64,000 nucleotides of DNA from Mariniflexile sp. TRM1-10 (GCF_003425985.1 NZ_CP022985.1:657501-721500); one strand, 5' to 3'; positions 8,474 to 17,903 are shown, counted from the stretch's first letter. Program-made: numbers and translations. Notes: a model not told the origin generated them from the letters alone.

Positions 8474-8935
8474 TTATCTATTTATGCTGTTTAATTGAAA
8501 ACTCAGCTGTTTTTCATTTCCAAAATTATCAGAAATCCATACCGTGAAGGATTGTGTCACAAAAGACTCTGAAGTATAATACAAGCGGAATTGCTCCGCT
8601 GGTATTGGATATAAATTATTGGGAAGAAAACCATACTTGTGGTCGAATCGTAGCCTACCCTGACCATCATATTGAAAATATCTAATAAAATACTGAGTGC
8701 CAACATAGTGATCGGTTCTTTGAATCGCAAGCCTTATTTCAATGGTTTGACCGTTGGCAATTTGCTTTGGAATTGGCATAACACTAACTTCAAATGGAAC
8801 TCCTTTTTGGATTTCCAAATCCTTTTTTTCACATGAAGAAAGAAGGCTCATGCTTAGCATTGTGGCAAAAAATAGCCATAGATATTTTAAATGTATTGTA
8901 AAACGGATGTTTCTGTAATTGATTAATGATTTCAT
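8474..8935 (-). CDS. traQ: Conjugative transfer lipoprotein TraQ (DUF3872), 153 aa
   Basis: Last gene of the transfer operon. Residues 15-35 form a hydrophobic signal ending in a lipobox (LLSSC, Cys35), so it is likely a periplasmic or outer-membrane lipoprotein. The rest is beta-rich, with QRTDHYVGTQYFIRYFQYDGQG and QLSFQLN, the pattern of the DUF3872/TraQ family of Bacteroides conjugative elements. It lies 11 bases after traO. TraP, a primase between TraO and TraQ in CTnDOT, is absent here. Exact role in the mating channel is unknown. Confidence 0.8.
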   Translation of the reverse strand: MKSLINYRNIRFTIHLKYLWLFFATMLSMSLLSSCEKKDLEIQKGVPFEVSVMPIPKQIANGQTIEIRLAIQRTDHYVGTQYFIRYFQYDGQGRLRFDHKYGFLPNNLYPIPAEQFRLYYTSESFVTQSFTVWISDNFGNEKQLSFQLNSINR

Positions 8936-8946
8936 AATTATTGTTT

Positions 8947-9507
8947 TTAAAAGTTATATCTTAAACCCACCCCTGCGGATGGTCGAAGTTGTTCTAGGGA
9001 CGTTCCCCAGAATAGTTTAGCCTTTGCCTGAAGCAACAATACAAGATGATTGGATAGATAGGCTTCAATGGACAATTTTCCTCCAGCACCGTAAATGAAA
9101 TTCTCTTCATTAAGAATCTTTGCACCATCATATAATATGTCAGTGCCACGATTAATGGTTTCATATCCGATAAGTCCTGTAATGGCTGTATTCAGGGAAA
9201 TATTTCTTGGTATATCTCCCAGTAGATAGAAACTATATCCACCTTCCATACTATAGGTTTCCTGTGGTATTCTCAGACCTTTGTATTTTGAATATTGGTG
9301 GGTATATTCCAATGCCCAAAGCTTGTAATTTCCATTTCTGTCATTTACAGTCAACCCTATATTGAGATAATAGTTCCTACCTGGACTATCATAGGATAAA
9401 GTTCCTGTACTTATTTCCAATCCTTTTTGCTTGGGCAACATGCGTTGTGCCTGACCGGTAGTGATGCTTGTTACTACAAACAGCACTGCAAATAGATATT
9501 TTTTCAT
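8947..9507 (-). CDS. traO: Conjugative transposon protein TraO, 186 aa
   Basis: Signal peptide at residues 1-20 (AVLFVVTSITTGQAQ), then an amphipathic beta-strand-rich protein ending in GVGLRYNF, the terminal aromatic typical of outer-membrane beta-barrels. Matches TraO of CTnDOT-type elements in size, position and composition. Probably an outer-membrane or periplasmic part of the mating apparatus. Sits 21 bases after traN and just before the TraQ lipoprotein. Confidence 0.85.
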   Translation of the reverse strand: MKKYLFAVLFVVTSITTGQAQRMLPKQKGLEISTGTLSYDSPGRNYYLNIGLTVNDRNGNYKLWALEYTHQYSKYKGLRIPQETYSMEGGYSFYLLGDIPRNISLNTAITGLIGYETINRGTDILYDGAKILNEENFIYGAGGKLSIEAYLSNHLVLLLQAKAKLFWGTSLEQLRPSAGVGLRYNF

Positions 9508-9528
9508 TTATTGTTTTTATTTAGGTTA

Positions 9529-10422
9529 CTATATTTTCAGGTGCATATCCTTAATCAGTCGTGCTCTTATCAAATCCGAGTTTTCTACCCGAAGCGTTTG
9601 ATTTCTGCCACCGTTCTTTTCGAAAATCTCAATTAGGAGTTCCTTATCATTGGATATGGTAAACTGGTCCAATAGGAACACATTTCGTTCAATGGTCATT
9701 TCGTTTATGGTACCCAATGGCTTGTAGGCACGAAGCGGCACCATCGGTCTTTCCTGAACCACCGTACGCTTGGCAATCTTTTTATCCACGACCTTGAAAT
9801 TGATAAAATCAATCTGGAAAGGTACATTCGAGCGGTTTTTTACTTCGGTATGGAAATAGTATTTTCCGCTATGGATATAGATTCCTTTCAGTATAAACTG
9901 TATACCGAAGCTTCTCGCCCCAATATGTTTTATAATACACTTGTCCTGTTTGTAGATGATTTCCAATAACAGGCCTGCCAAGGATGGGGAGCTGTTTCCC
10001 AATTCCTCAAAGAGCACATCCGCTCCTTGTTGCTTGCTTACTGATTGCTGCATGCTTAACAAATCATAGTTTTGATGGAAAGGACTAGGACTGTAAAACA
10101 CATTAAAATTGTAAAAAAGTCCATCATCGGTAATGACCGAAAAATTGGTTTCTTCCTCAAAACCCTTTACTGAAGCTTTTATGCGAAGTACGTTTTCAGC
10201 ATCTTCAGCCTTTGATGCAATTAGGTATTCGCTGCCCAAATCCACATAACGAATAGCAGCTGGGAAAATCAAATGGGAAGTTTTGTCGTAAGTGACTTCC
10301 ATACAATAAGGCTCTATCTTGCCCAAAGCAAGCGAGGTTTTTGCACTATTTTGTGCAAAGGATGTTACGGCAAAGCCGATTACAAGGGCAATTGCCCAAA
10401 AGGTCTTTAAGTGATTTTTCAT
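9529..10422 (-). CDS. traN: Conjugative transposon protein TraN (DUF4138), 297 aa
   Basis: Signal peptide at residues 1-23 ending SFAQ, followed by a soluble beta-rich domain. Recognisable segments are HLIFPAAIRYVDLGS near residue 50 and KYYFHTEVKNRSNVPFQIDFINF near 185, which resemble VirB9-type strands. TraN of Bacteroides ICEs is thought to be the outer-membrane core component, analogous to VirB9. Located between traM and traO as expected. Confidence 0.88.
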   Translation of the reverse strand: MKNHLKTFWAIALVIGFAVTSFAQNSAKTSLALGKIEPYCMEVTYDKTSHLIFPAAIRYVDLGSEYLIASKAEDAENVLRIKASVKGFEEETNFSVITDDGLFYNFNVFYSPSPFHQNYDLLSMQQSVSKQQGADVLFEELGNSSPSLAGLLLEIIYKQDKCIIKHIGARSFGIQFILKGIYIHSGKYYFHTEVKNRSNVPFQIDFINFKVVDKKIAKRTVVQERPMVPLRAYKPLGTINEMTIERNVFLLDQFTISNDKELLIEIFEKNGGRNQTLRVENSDLIRARLIKDMHLKI

Positions 10423-10447
10423 ATTTCTATTTTTATAATGGTTTAAC

Positions 10448-11746
10448 TTATTTTTTTGAGACCAAAAACAGTAGATGGCCAGCCTTTAGGGTAATTTTTG
10501 GAGTTTTCACCTTTTTGGAGAAATAGCCTGAAATGCCCTGAACCACCCCACGGCTCAGGTCAGCTGCAACCTGCTGTCCTGCCGATTGGGTAAGCATCAG
10601 GCTCGTTCCTGAAGTCTGACTCATATTGCCAGCCATTTCAGTTAGGGCATTCATTTCAGGTGAATATGGTACATATAAACCCTCTTGACCATCAAGGTCA
10701 TAAATGGTAATATCAACTGGAATAATATTGCCATCCACTTCCATGGAGGTCACTTTTAGCTGTAAACGTCCAGACTGAAACTTGGTATGGGCCGTAAGGA
10801 TGGTTCCTTGTACAATGGCACGGTTGGGCGTTTGTGCAGGCTCCAACAACCGTAAGCGTACAAAACTTTCGCCTGTAACAGTTTGTGTTTCATGAATACA
10901 GGCTTTGATGCTGTTTTTGGGTTCTACCGCCTGTTGCGAGGAACCAGGCGTGTAAAACTGCCTGTTGCGATTTTCACTCCAATAGGCTATAAAAGCACTA
11001 TCGGTAGGCTCACGGTACAAGGCAGATACGACGTTTTTCCTTCTGGAGGTAAATGCCACGAAGGATTCCTTTTGTGTGGACGAAGCTGGAGTAACTTTAA
11101 CCTCTCCCGTATTCGTACCCGAGGGAAGGTATTTTGCGGCCATTTGATAGGATTTCTCCATGAGTGACAATTGGTTCTCAACGGTAACGGTCTCTGGCAC
11201 TTCTTTCTCAGCCAATTGTTCCTTTAGCTCATCCAATTGCTTTTGGAGTTCCAGCGTCTGGGAATTATCTCCTTGATAGAAAGAACCTAATGTGCTTTGC
11301 GCATTATGGTAACTGTTCAATGCCGGATTACTGTGTCTTTCATATCCACCACTATAGCTAGGCTCTTCTTCATCAAGGGCTTCAACGGGTTCTTCATTAT
11401 CATCCGTATTCCAGTAATCCGAAAGAGATAATAAGGCATTTCGTTTTTCCTGTTCTTTGGCCTTAAGCATTTCCTGTTCATATGCCTTCCCTTTGTTGGC
11501 AGGCATTCCAGCTCCAGTTGCCTGTGGCACCACATCGTTCAATCCAGCCTTTTCGATTTCCGTTTTATCGGTAGATGGTTTAAATATGAGGTACATACAA
11601 CCGAAGAATACCACAGCCATCAAACTGAATATGAGTGGTTTTTTCAGACGTTCCTTATTGTTCTGCTTGTCATCAAGCAGGTTGGAGACTTTGTTTTGGC
11701 TACCTTCCTCAACTAGGAAGCTGACCTTTTTTTCATTTTCTTTCAT
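10448..11746 (-). CDS. traM: Conjugative transposon protein TraM (VirB10-like), 432 aa
   Basis: One membrane anchor at about residues 37-56 (PLIFSLMAVVFFGCMYLIF), a long charged, low-complexity linker with a coiled-coil stretch (LQKQLDELKEQLAEKE), then a globular domain from about 265. This is the topology of VirB10, which spans the periplasm and links the inner and outer parts of the channel. The C-terminal region with LTAHTKFQSGRLQLKVTSM and VDGNIIPVDITIYDLDGQEG is the TraM signature. Its start overlaps the end of traL by 14 bases, implying translational coupling. Confidence 0.88.
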   Translation of the reverse strand: MKENEKKVSFLVEEGSQNKVSNLLDDKQNNKERLKKPLIFSLMAVVFFGCMYLIFKPSTDKTEIEKAGLNDVVPQATGAGMPANKGKAYEQEMLKAKEQEKRNALLSLSDYWNTDDNEEPVEALDEEEPSYSGGYERHSNPALNSYHNAQSTLGSFYQGDNSQTLELQKQLDELKEQLAEKEVPETVTVENQLSLMEKSYQMAAKYLPSGTNTGEVKVTPASSTQKESFVAFTSRRKNVVSALYREPTDSAFIAYWSENRNRQFYTPGSSQQAVEPKNSIKACIHETQTVTGESFVRLRLLEPAQTPNRAIVQGTILTAHTKFQSGRLQLKVTSMEVDGNIIPVDITIYDLDGQEGLYVPYSPEMNALTEMAGNMSQTSGTSLMLTQSAGQQVAADLSRGVVQGISGYFSKKVKTPKITLKAGHLLFLVSKK

Positions 11747-11987
11747 CTATTCTATTTTTATTTGTTTCTAATTTTTTTAATGCTGGGTTTTCAATTGGCT
11801 CGATGACCATACCTTTTTGAGAGGTTCCTGCGTCGTCCAATATTTTAGCAATGACTACAGCTGTAATCAGTAGATAAACTGCAAAAAAGTACAGCGTATA
11901 TCTATGTTGTTTCCTTATTGGCAATGCCTGCCAGCGCTTGTCCTGTTTATCCAGCCATTTGTCCATATTAGTTTTTAATTTTTTCAT
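11733..11987 (-). CDS. traL: Conjugative transposon protein TraL (DUF3989), 84 aa
   Basis: Small inner-membrane protein with a basic, tryptophan-containing N-terminus (MDKWLDKQDKRWQALPIRKQHRY) and one transmembrane helix at 28-47 (LYFFAVYLLITAVVIAKIL). Size and placement before traM match TraL/DUF3989. The last 14 bases overlap traM. Probably an accessory part of the inner-membrane complex. Confidence 0.75.
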   Translation of the reverse strand: MKKLKTNMDKWLDKQDKRWQALPIRKQHRYTLYFFAVYLLITAVVIAKILDDAGTSQKGMVIEPIENPALKKLETNKNRIDERK

Positions 11988-12009
11988 ACCTTAAACTATT
12001 ATCGTGTTT

Positions 12010-12435
12010 TTAGAATCTGAAACGCTTACCATGGACGACCTTTTGCTTTGGGGCATCACTGACCATTGCGATTGCTTCATTTGCTTTTGGCAAAGTGGCT
12101 ACAGAAAGGTTTGTTAATTCTGAACTTTTTAATAATTGCCCAAAACGGTCTTTTTTTATGATCTCCATTTTTTGGAGGTCAAATGTTCCGCTTTGATGTT
12201 TTACATACATGTAGCATTGAACGAGAGGTTTATCATCTCCTGACCATCGCAGGTAGCCTGTCAGCAACAACATAGGCTTAGAGCTACTTTCCACACCATT
12301 ATGGCAATTTTCCAAGTAGGCACTGATGCTTTCCTTTAGCTTGCCAGGATAGGCTCCTTGCGTATGGAAGTACCCGTTGTAACCCTTGTCAGTAAGGATT
12401 TTTGTGAAGGTGTCCAGATTATGTGAATTTTCCAT
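12010..12435 (-). CDS. Uncharacterised 141-aa gene inserted between traK and traL
   Basis: Soluble protein without signal peptide or membrane segment. Contains TKILTDKGYNGYFHTQGAYPGKLKES near the start and LLTGYLRWSGDDKPLVQCYMYVKHQ in the middle; basic C-terminus (KQKVVHGKRFRF). I do not recognise the family. In CTnDOT traK is directly followed by traL, so this is an extra cytoplasmic gene inside the operon, with tight spacing (11 and 22 bases), same strand and similar base composition. It is therefore a settled operon member rather than a recent insertion. It may be an accessory or regulatory factor of the channel. Confidence 0.6.
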   Translation of the reverse strand: MENSHNLDTFTKILTDKGYNGYFHTQGAYPGKLKESISAYLENCHNGVESSSKPMLLLTGYLRWSGDDKPLVQCYMYVKHQSGTFDLQKMEIIKKDRFGQLLKSSELTNLSVATLPKANEAIAMVSDAPKQKVVHGKRFRF

Positions 12436-12446
12436 AAGATTGTCTT

Positions 12447-13070
12447 TTAACGTTGGATGACCTCGATGTCCCTGTTTTCCACCACGGCAAATTTTTCGAT
12501 ATTGAAACCTTGCGGGTTAGTGTCCGAACGCACGGAGTTGACCAGATAGCAGGAAGTAACCAGATTGCGTTTGGTCACATTGCTGGAGCGGATGATGAAT
12601 TGATTGCCGTAGGTGCGTACCGCATAAGGGTAGATATCAAAGTTGCAGATCACGCTATCGACCTCAATGCGCTGTTGTACGTTGCCAGATATGATACGGC
12701 TGAAATATCCTTTTTCCGAAAGGTCTTTGTAATAATCGAAAGCACTTTTATCAGCAAGGTTAAAAGCCCTGTTCATATTGCTCTCAATGGCATTCTTATC
12801 TGGTGCTAGGGTAAAGAACAGCTCGTGAAAGCGTCTGACGTGTTCCCTTGCTTCAACCGGACGGTTGATAGCCGCATCCTGTGAAAGAGCCAACATCAAG
12901 GATTTTCCATTATCCAGTACATAGATTTTCTGACGTTGTTCCTGCGCAAACTGGTAGGATTTCCAAAGGGAAAATCCCGTTATCCCAAGGCAGAGCACGG
13001 CAAATACAAGGGCATACAGCCGTATTTGCCGAAAACTGTTTTCAATATTTCTTAAGGTTTTAAATTCCAT
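12447..13070 (-). CDS. traK: Conjugative transposon protein TraK (VirB8-like), 207 aa
   Basis: Starts with FKTLRNIENSFRQIRLYALV, followed by a single membrane helix at about 16-35 (IRLYALVFAVLCLGITGFSLW), then a periplasmic domain containing VEAREHVRRFHELFFTLAPDKNAIESNMNRAFNLADKSAFDYYKDLSEKGY. This is the TraK signature and a VirB8-like topology. It probably nucleates the inner-membrane complex. Follows traJ by 23 bases. Confidence 0.92.
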   Translation of the reverse strand: MEFKTLRNIENSFRQIRLYALVFAVLCLGITGFSLWKSYQFAQEQRQKIYVLDNGKSLMLALSQDAAINRPVEAREHVRRFHELFFTLAPDKNAIESNMNRAFNLADKSAFDYYKDLSEKGYFSRIISGNVQQRIEVDSVICNFDIYPYAVRTYGNQFIIRSSNVTKRNLVTSCYLVNSVRSDTNPQGFNIEKFAVVENRDIEVIQR

Positions 13071-13093
13071 TTTTTAAATTATTTAGTGATTCA

Positions 13094-14086
13094 TTACTTT
13101 AATAGTTGTCCTCCGATATTCCCTGCAGCGGAGCCAGCACCAGCACTGGCAACGTTTCCAGCCTTCATTGCCGTTTGGTTTACATTACGGGTAAAGTTCC
13201 CTGCACCACCAGCCTGAATGATCCAGCCGGTTACTGTGGGAATGGTGAAATAGCCCACAATACCAATGATCATAAAAATGGTATAGACCGTGTTTGAGGT
13301 ATCAGGGATAAAAGTGGGATCGGACAGCATTTCGATATCCCTCTCAACAATCAGGGTTTGTATCTTAGCGAGCATGGAGCTGAACAAATCTGCTACCGGA
13401 AGCCAGAGGTACACACTAATGTAACGGGTAAGCCACTGGGTAAGCGTGGATTGAAAACCGTCCCAGGCCGATATGGCAAAAGCTATAGGTCCTAAAATGG
13501 AAAGTACTATCAAAAAGAACGTCCGTATGGTGTCAACTACCAGTGCGGCCGCCTGAAAGAGCACTTCCAATAATTTCCTAAACCAGTTTTTGACGGTCTG
13601 TTCAAACTTATATCCCTGACGTTCCATATACATACCCGAGATGGTGACCAAATCAGATGGCGACCAGCCCAACGCTTCCAGTTTTTTATCGAATTCTTCG
13701 TTTGACACTAGATATGCGGTTTCTGGATTGCGGAGCATCGCTTCGCGTTCCAATAGGTCTTTTTTTGCCTGTAGGTCGTTTAGGTCAAGCACCTGATTTT
13801 CGAGAATGCCATGTGTTCCCTGTACCACGGGACTTAGTATGGCGTTGATGCTCCCCAGCACAAGGGTCGGAAAGAACATAATACAAATACCCAAGGCAAA
13901 AGGACGGAGCAGTGGATACATATCAATGGGCTCTGCCCTACTCAGTGCCTGCCATACCTTTAGGGCTACATAAAACAAGGCGCCCAATCCGGCAAGTCCT
14001 TTGGCTATGCCCGCCATCTCGCCTGATAGCGGTAGCATCTCATCATACAGGGAGCGCAAAACCTCATGAAGATTGTTAAATTCCAT
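13094..14086 (-). CDS. traJ: Conjugative transposon protein TraJ (VirB6-like), 330 aa
   Basis: Polytopic inner-membrane protein. Hydrophobic segments lie at about 24-45, 82-108, 178-205 (FFLIVLSILGPIAFAISAW) and 270-292 (IFMIIGIVGYFTIPTVTGWIIQ). The C-terminus is Gly/Ala-rich. Family and position match TraJ, the VirB6-like channel protein of Bacteroides ICEs. It is separated from the upstream TraI gene by only 3 bases. Confidence 0.9.
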   Translation of the reverse strand: MEFNNLHEVLRSLYDEMLPLSGEMAGIAKGLAGLGALFYVALKVWQALSRAEPIDMYPLLRPFALGICIMFFPTLVLGSINAILSPVVQGTHGILENQVLDLNDLQAKKDLLEREAMLRNPETAYLVSNEEFDKKLEALGWSPSDLVTISGMYMERQGYKFEQTVKNWFRKLLEVLFQAAALVVDTIRTFFLIVLSILGPIAFAISAWDGFQSTLTQWLTRYISVYLWLPVADLFSSMLAKIQTLIVERDIEMLSDPTFIPDTSNTVYTIFMIIGIVGYFTIPTVTGWIIQAGGAGNFTRNVNQTAMKAGNVASAGAGSAAGNIGGQLLK

Positions 14087-14089
14087 AGC

Positions 14090-14719
14090 TTACCAGTATT
14101 TTTGGTTAGCCGTTCCATAGAGTTCCAATACTCTTTCGGTATCGTTCTGCTTCCTTGCTCTTAGAAAACTGACCGAGATATTTTTATTGGTGTAATAGCG
14201 TACCAGATTGTGGTACTCTTTTACTTCCTTGTACACACGGTCAATAATGTCCATTCGTTCCTTATCATTTAAGGACAGTGTGGATGCATTGATAATCAGT
14301 TTGAGTTCTTTCAGGAGTTCGGTACTCTCGTTTAGCAGAGCTGAGTAACCATTGGCAATAGCCGACAGTTCTTGAGGAGAAAAGTTCGGATCATTAATCA
14401 TTTTTCCAAAGTTGTTGACATACATTTCAGATACATCGCCCACCAGCAGTACGGTCTGCTGTACTTTTCGGGCATCTTTCACAAGGTTGTTTACCGCTTG
14501 TAGCTTGTCGTAGTATTCTTTGCCCTGCTTATATACTTTTTCCACTTCCTTAAAGTTTTTAATGACATTACTTACCGTAGAGGAAGTCTGTACAATTTCA
14601 TTGGCGCTGTTTACGATACTCTGTGCCAGATTGGAAGGATCGGTTACTACCCATTGGGCTGTGGCTGATGTTGCCGACAATACCATTGCCACGCACACCA
14701 TTGTGATTAACTTTTTCAT
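14090..14719 (-). CDS. traI: Conjugative transfer protein TraI (DUF4141), 209 aa
   Basis: Signal peptide at 1-21 (ending SATAQ), then a helical, coiled-coil-rich periplasmic protein (SNVIKNFKEVEKVYKQGKEYYDKL). This resembles VirB5/TrbJ proteins and the DUF4141 family found between TraG and TraJ. Probably a periplasmic or pilus-tip factor. Not to be confused with the unrelated F-plasmid relaxase of the same name. There is no separate traH between it and traG. Confidence 0.85.
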   Translation of the reverse strand: MKKLITMVCVAMVLSATSATAQWVVTDPSNLAQSIVNSANEIVQTSSTVSNVIKNFKEVEKVYKQGKEYYDKLQAVNNLVKDARKVQQTVLLVGDVSEMYVNNFGKMINDPNFSPQELSAIANGYSALLNESTELLKELKLIINASTLSLNDKERMDIIDRVYKEVKEYHNLVRYYTNKNISVSFLRARKQNDTERVLELYGTANQKYW

Positions 14720-14747
14720 TGTTTTTGATTTTTTAAAGCGTTAATAA

Positions 14748-17246
14748 TTATTTTGTTTCTCTTTTGTGAGAAGCGATACGTTTGATAGCGAGTTCTACAT
14801 TGCCATCAAGTTCCGCAGCTAGTTTCATGACTTCCAGTTTTTCGGTTTCTTCCGTGGTATAAGCCAAATATTCCTCTGCGGATACCTCAGTAGCGTAAAC
14901 GGCTGAATGAGTTCCGCCCAATCCAATCCATACTTCCTTGTAAAGCCGTGAGGGATCGTTATTCATATTGATGGAAAGCACCTGTGCCTTTTCCTTGTCA
15001 GTAAGCCCCAACATGGCTTGGATGTCATCGAACTTGTTCATGTACTTGCGCTGGTCGAGCAGTATTTTACAATCGGAGTTGTTGATGATACTTTCCTTGA
15101 CAATGGGTGACTGAATAATATCATCGACTTCTTGGGTTACCACAATAGCTTCACCAAAAAACTTTCTGACCGTTTTAAAGAGGTACTTGATGTAATCCGC
15201 CATGCCTTCTTTGGCTATGGCTTTCCAAGCTTCTTCAATCAGGATAAGTTTACGGATGCCCTTGAGCCTACGCATCTTGTTGATAAAGACCTCCATAATA
15301 ATGATAGTGACTATTGGAAAAAGGATTTTGTGGTCTTTAATAGCATCAATCTCAAAGACAATGAAGCGTTTGGACAGCAGGTCCAATTGTTTATCGGAAT
15401 TTAGCAGATAATCGTATTCACCTCCTTTGTAGTAAGGTTCTAGGACGTTCAGAAAATTGGCAATATCAAAGTCTTTTTCCCTGACTTTTTTTGCTTCAAG
15501 TACCTTACGATAATCACCCTGTACATAATCATAGAAGCCATTGAATGAGGGATAGACATCGTCCTGTTTGATGATTTCGATATAACCACTTACGGCATTG
15601 GACAGGGCTACCTCTTCCGAACGTGTTGGTGGTTCGTTATCCCGTTTCCACAAAGTCAATATGAGTGTTTTGATACTCTCTCTTTTCTCAATGTCAAAAA
15701 CACCGTCATCGGTATAGAAAGGATTAAAGGCAATAGGATTATCTTCGGTATAAGTGAAATACACGCCATCTTCACCTTTGGTCTTGGCTTTGATAAGTTC
15801 GCACAATCCCTGATAGGAATTACCGGTATCCACCAATAATACGTGTGCACCTTGCTCGTAGTACTGGCGTACCATGTGATTGGTAAAAAAGGATTTACCG
15901 CTTCCCGAAGGTCCCAATATAAACTTGTTCCGATTGGTAATAATACCCCGTTTCATGGGCAAATCGGAAATATCCAAATGAATGGGTTTTCCAGTTAGAC
16001 GGTCTGCCATCTTGATACCAAATGGGGATGGTGAATTGTGATAGTTCGTTTCCTCTGTAAAAAAACACAAAGCGGGTTTAATGAACGTGTAAAAGCTTTC
16101 CTCACTTGGGAAGTCTCCTGCATTGCCTGGCATGCCCGCCCAATAGAGCGTGGCAACATCGGTGGTGTTATGACGGGGTTTGCATTCCATCAGCGCCAAT
16201 GCGCTACCGCTATCGTTTTTTAGTTGTCTAAGCTCACCCGGATTATCCGACCAAGCCATGACATTGAAATGCGCACGAATGGAAGAAAGACCAAATGAAT
16301 GTGCCTCGTTCAAATAGCGTTCAATCCATTCCTTGTTGATTTGATTGGCACGGCTGTAACGAGCCAGTGAGTGCATATTGCGTGCGGACTTCTCAAACTT
16401 TTGCAGGTTGTCTTCACTGTTATCCAAAAACAGATATTGGTTGTAGATGTGGTTGCAGCTTAAGAGCAAGCCCACTGGAGCAGCAAATGACAAGCGGCAA
16501 TCACTTCTATCGGTGGATAGCTTTTCGTATCGAGCATCTGCCGATACTGTACTGGGCAAATCATCCGTATCGGATAGGGTGTGCAAGCACATCCTTTTGT
16601 TACCGACACGGACTTCTTCAGCGCCCAGGGCGATGTCCTGCATCGGTGCTGCAGCTTCCCTTGACAAAGTGAGATACTGTTCCAACAGTCCCTGCTTGCT
16701 ATCAGTACCAATGATATCGGCTTCGGTAAGGCGTTGGAATGTTATAAATCCACTATCGTTTACGATACGCTCAAACTGTGCTACCGATTCCATAAAGCGG
16801 TGGATTGTTTCTTTATCCCTGATTTCCTTTGGAATTAGAGTCCCTTTGCAAAGCGATGAAAAATTGCTCTGCGTTCGCATGCGTTCCTTAGTGGTCTTGG
16901 TTAGGAACAAGTAGCAATAGTGGTTCAAAAAAGGACGCTCGTTAAAATGCTGTTGGAAGGACTTTCCCAAAAAACTTAAATCCTCTTTGGCCATATCAGG
17001 CGCGTAGTTTTCCTTGATATACCAATCCTGTTTGTGTACCACCGTATAGTCTGGTAAAGTCTTGATGGCTTTATGCCAAGCGGAGTGAATGGCTTCGTAT
17101 TCAGCTGAAGCTACCGTGAAGAGTTCCGGCAAGCGTACTTTAAAACAAGCGGTAATGTCTGCATCTTTCGATAGGATGCAATTGTTTTCCACAGCCAATA
17201 AGGGAAACTTATTCTCTAGTGTAGTGGTCTTGGCTACATTTCTCAT
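14748..17246 (-). CDS. traG: Conjugation system ATPase TraG (VirB4 family), 832 aa
   Basis: Main energy source of the type IV secretion machine. Walker A is at about 444-455 (LGPSGSGKSFF) and Walker B at about 664-672 (KLILIEEAWKA). The N-terminal half carries the VirB4 CagE/TrbE-like domain. The C-terminal VVTQEVDDIIQSP and NNSDCKILLDQRK segments are characteristic of Bacteroides TraG. Full length for the family. Its start codon overlaps the traF stop by four bases (ATGA). Confidence 0.95.
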   Translation of the reverse strand: MRNVAKTTTLENKFPLLAVENNCILSKDADITACFKVRLPELFTVASAEYEAIHSAWHKAIKTLPDYTVVHKQDWYIKENYAPDMAKEDLSFLGKSFQQHFNERPFLNHYCYLFLTKTTKERMRTQSNFSSLCKGTLIPKEIRDKETIHRFMESVAQFERIVNDSGFITFQRLTEADIIGTDSKQGLLEQYLTLSREAAAPMQDIALGAEEVRVGNKRMCLHTLSDTDDLPSTVSADARYEKLSTDRSDCRLSFAAPVGLLLSCNHIYNQYLFLDNSEDNLQKFEKSARNMHSLARYSRANQINKEWIERYLNEAHSFGLSSIRAHFNVMAWSDNPGELRQLKNDSGSALALMECKPRHNTTDVATLYWAGMPGNAGDFPSEESFYTFIKPALCFFTEETNYHNSPSPFGIKMADRLTGKPIHLDISDLPMKRGIITNRNKFILGPSGSGKSFFTNHMVRQYYEQGAHVLLVDTGNSYQGLCELIKAKTKGEDGVYFTYTEDNPIAFNPFYTDDGVFDIEKRESIKTLILTLWKRDNEPPTRSEEVALSNAVSGYIEIIKQDDVYPSFNGFYDYVQGDYRKVLEAKKVREKDFDIANFLNVLEPYYKGGEYDYLLNSDKQLDLLSKRFIVFEIDAIKDHKILFPIVTIIIMEVFINKMRRLKGIRKLILIEEAWKAIAKEGMADYIKYLFKTVRKFFGEAIVVTQEVDDIIQSPIVKESIINNSDCKILLDQRKYMNKFDDIQAMLGLTDKEKAQVLSINMNNDPSRLYKEVWIGLGGTHSAVYATEVSAEEYLAYTTEETEKLEVMKLAAELDGNVELAIKRIASHKRETK

Positions 17247-17575
17247 ACCGCATTATATTTAGGAGTGAACTTTAAATAGCGGTGTACGGGTTTACGGCAG
17301 ATGATGTAACGGGGATGTCTTTTTCTTGCGGCAATCTTCATTAGTCCATGTTCTCCATGCTTTTTGTTCAGTGTGAAGGTTTGCCATACGATTAGCGAAG
17401 CACCACCAGCTCCAAGAAACAGGCAGATATAGGAGTTGACCCCAACCATGTAAAGTATCATCACTAGGACAAGCGTTGCGAGCAGTCCTCCTGCAAAGAG
17501 GAACAGGTACTGTGCTTTGAGTCCCTTAAATTCCACTGTTCTCCCAATTCCTTTATTGATATTGTAAGTATTCAT
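17243..17575 (-). CDS. traF: Conjugative transfer protein TraF (DUF4133, VirB3-like), 110 aa
   Basis: Two adjacent membrane helices (about 25-45 and 47-66) after the NINKGIGRTVEFKGLKAQYL N-terminus, then a basic tail (KIAARKRHPRYIICRKPV). This is the DUF4133 pattern. VirB3-like proteins sit next to VirB4-type ATPases in the inner membrane, and here the gene is translationally coupled to traG. Confidence 0.9.
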   Translation of the reverse strand: MNTYNINKGIGRTVEFKGLKAQYLFLFAGGLLATLVLVMILYMVGVNSYICLFLGAGGASLIVWQTFTLNKKHGEHGLMKIAARKRHPRYIICRKPVHRYLKFTPKYNAV

Positions 17576-17585
17576 AAGGTTAGGA

Positions 17586-17891
17586 TTAAAGGAAGAATGA
17601 CTGTAGGATAGTAGCTGCTACGATAAGAAAGATACAGGCTCCAAACCAGCTTGCTGCCGTTTTACTGGTATCGGGGTCGCCACTGCTGAATTTATTGTAC
17701 ACTTTAACACCTCCTATAAGACCGACCACTGCCCCAATGGCATAGATGAGCTGTGTGGCTGGGGCAAAATATGAGGTAACCATTTGGGTAGCTTCATTGA
17801 TACCAGCGGTACCGTTTCCCTGTGCCAGCATACCTAAACTGGACAGCATTCCCATAACTGCCAGTAAAACTTTTTTTCTTTGTTTTTCCAT
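17586..17891 (-). CDS. traE: Conjugative transfer protein TraE (DUF4134), 101 aa
   Basis: First gene of the main transfer operon. Starting at the ATG at 17889-17891 it begins MEKQRKK; an in-frame ATG 12 bases upstream is possible but adds only MCLI. Signal-like helix at 8-23, then ATQMVTSYFAPATQLIYAIGAVVGLIGGVKVYNKFSSGD and a C-terminal helix (WFGACIFLIVAATILQSFF). This small two-helix architecture, matching DUF4134, resembles VirB2-type pilins. A 14-base perfect palindrome lies 30 bases upstream. Confidence 0.9.
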   Translation of the reverse strand: MEKQRKKVLLAVMGMLSSLGMLAQGNGTAGINEATQMVTSYFAPATQLIYAIGAVVGLIGGVKVYNKFSSGDPDTSKTAASWFGACIFLIVAATILQSFFL

Positions 17892-17903
17892 AATTAAACA
17901 CAT

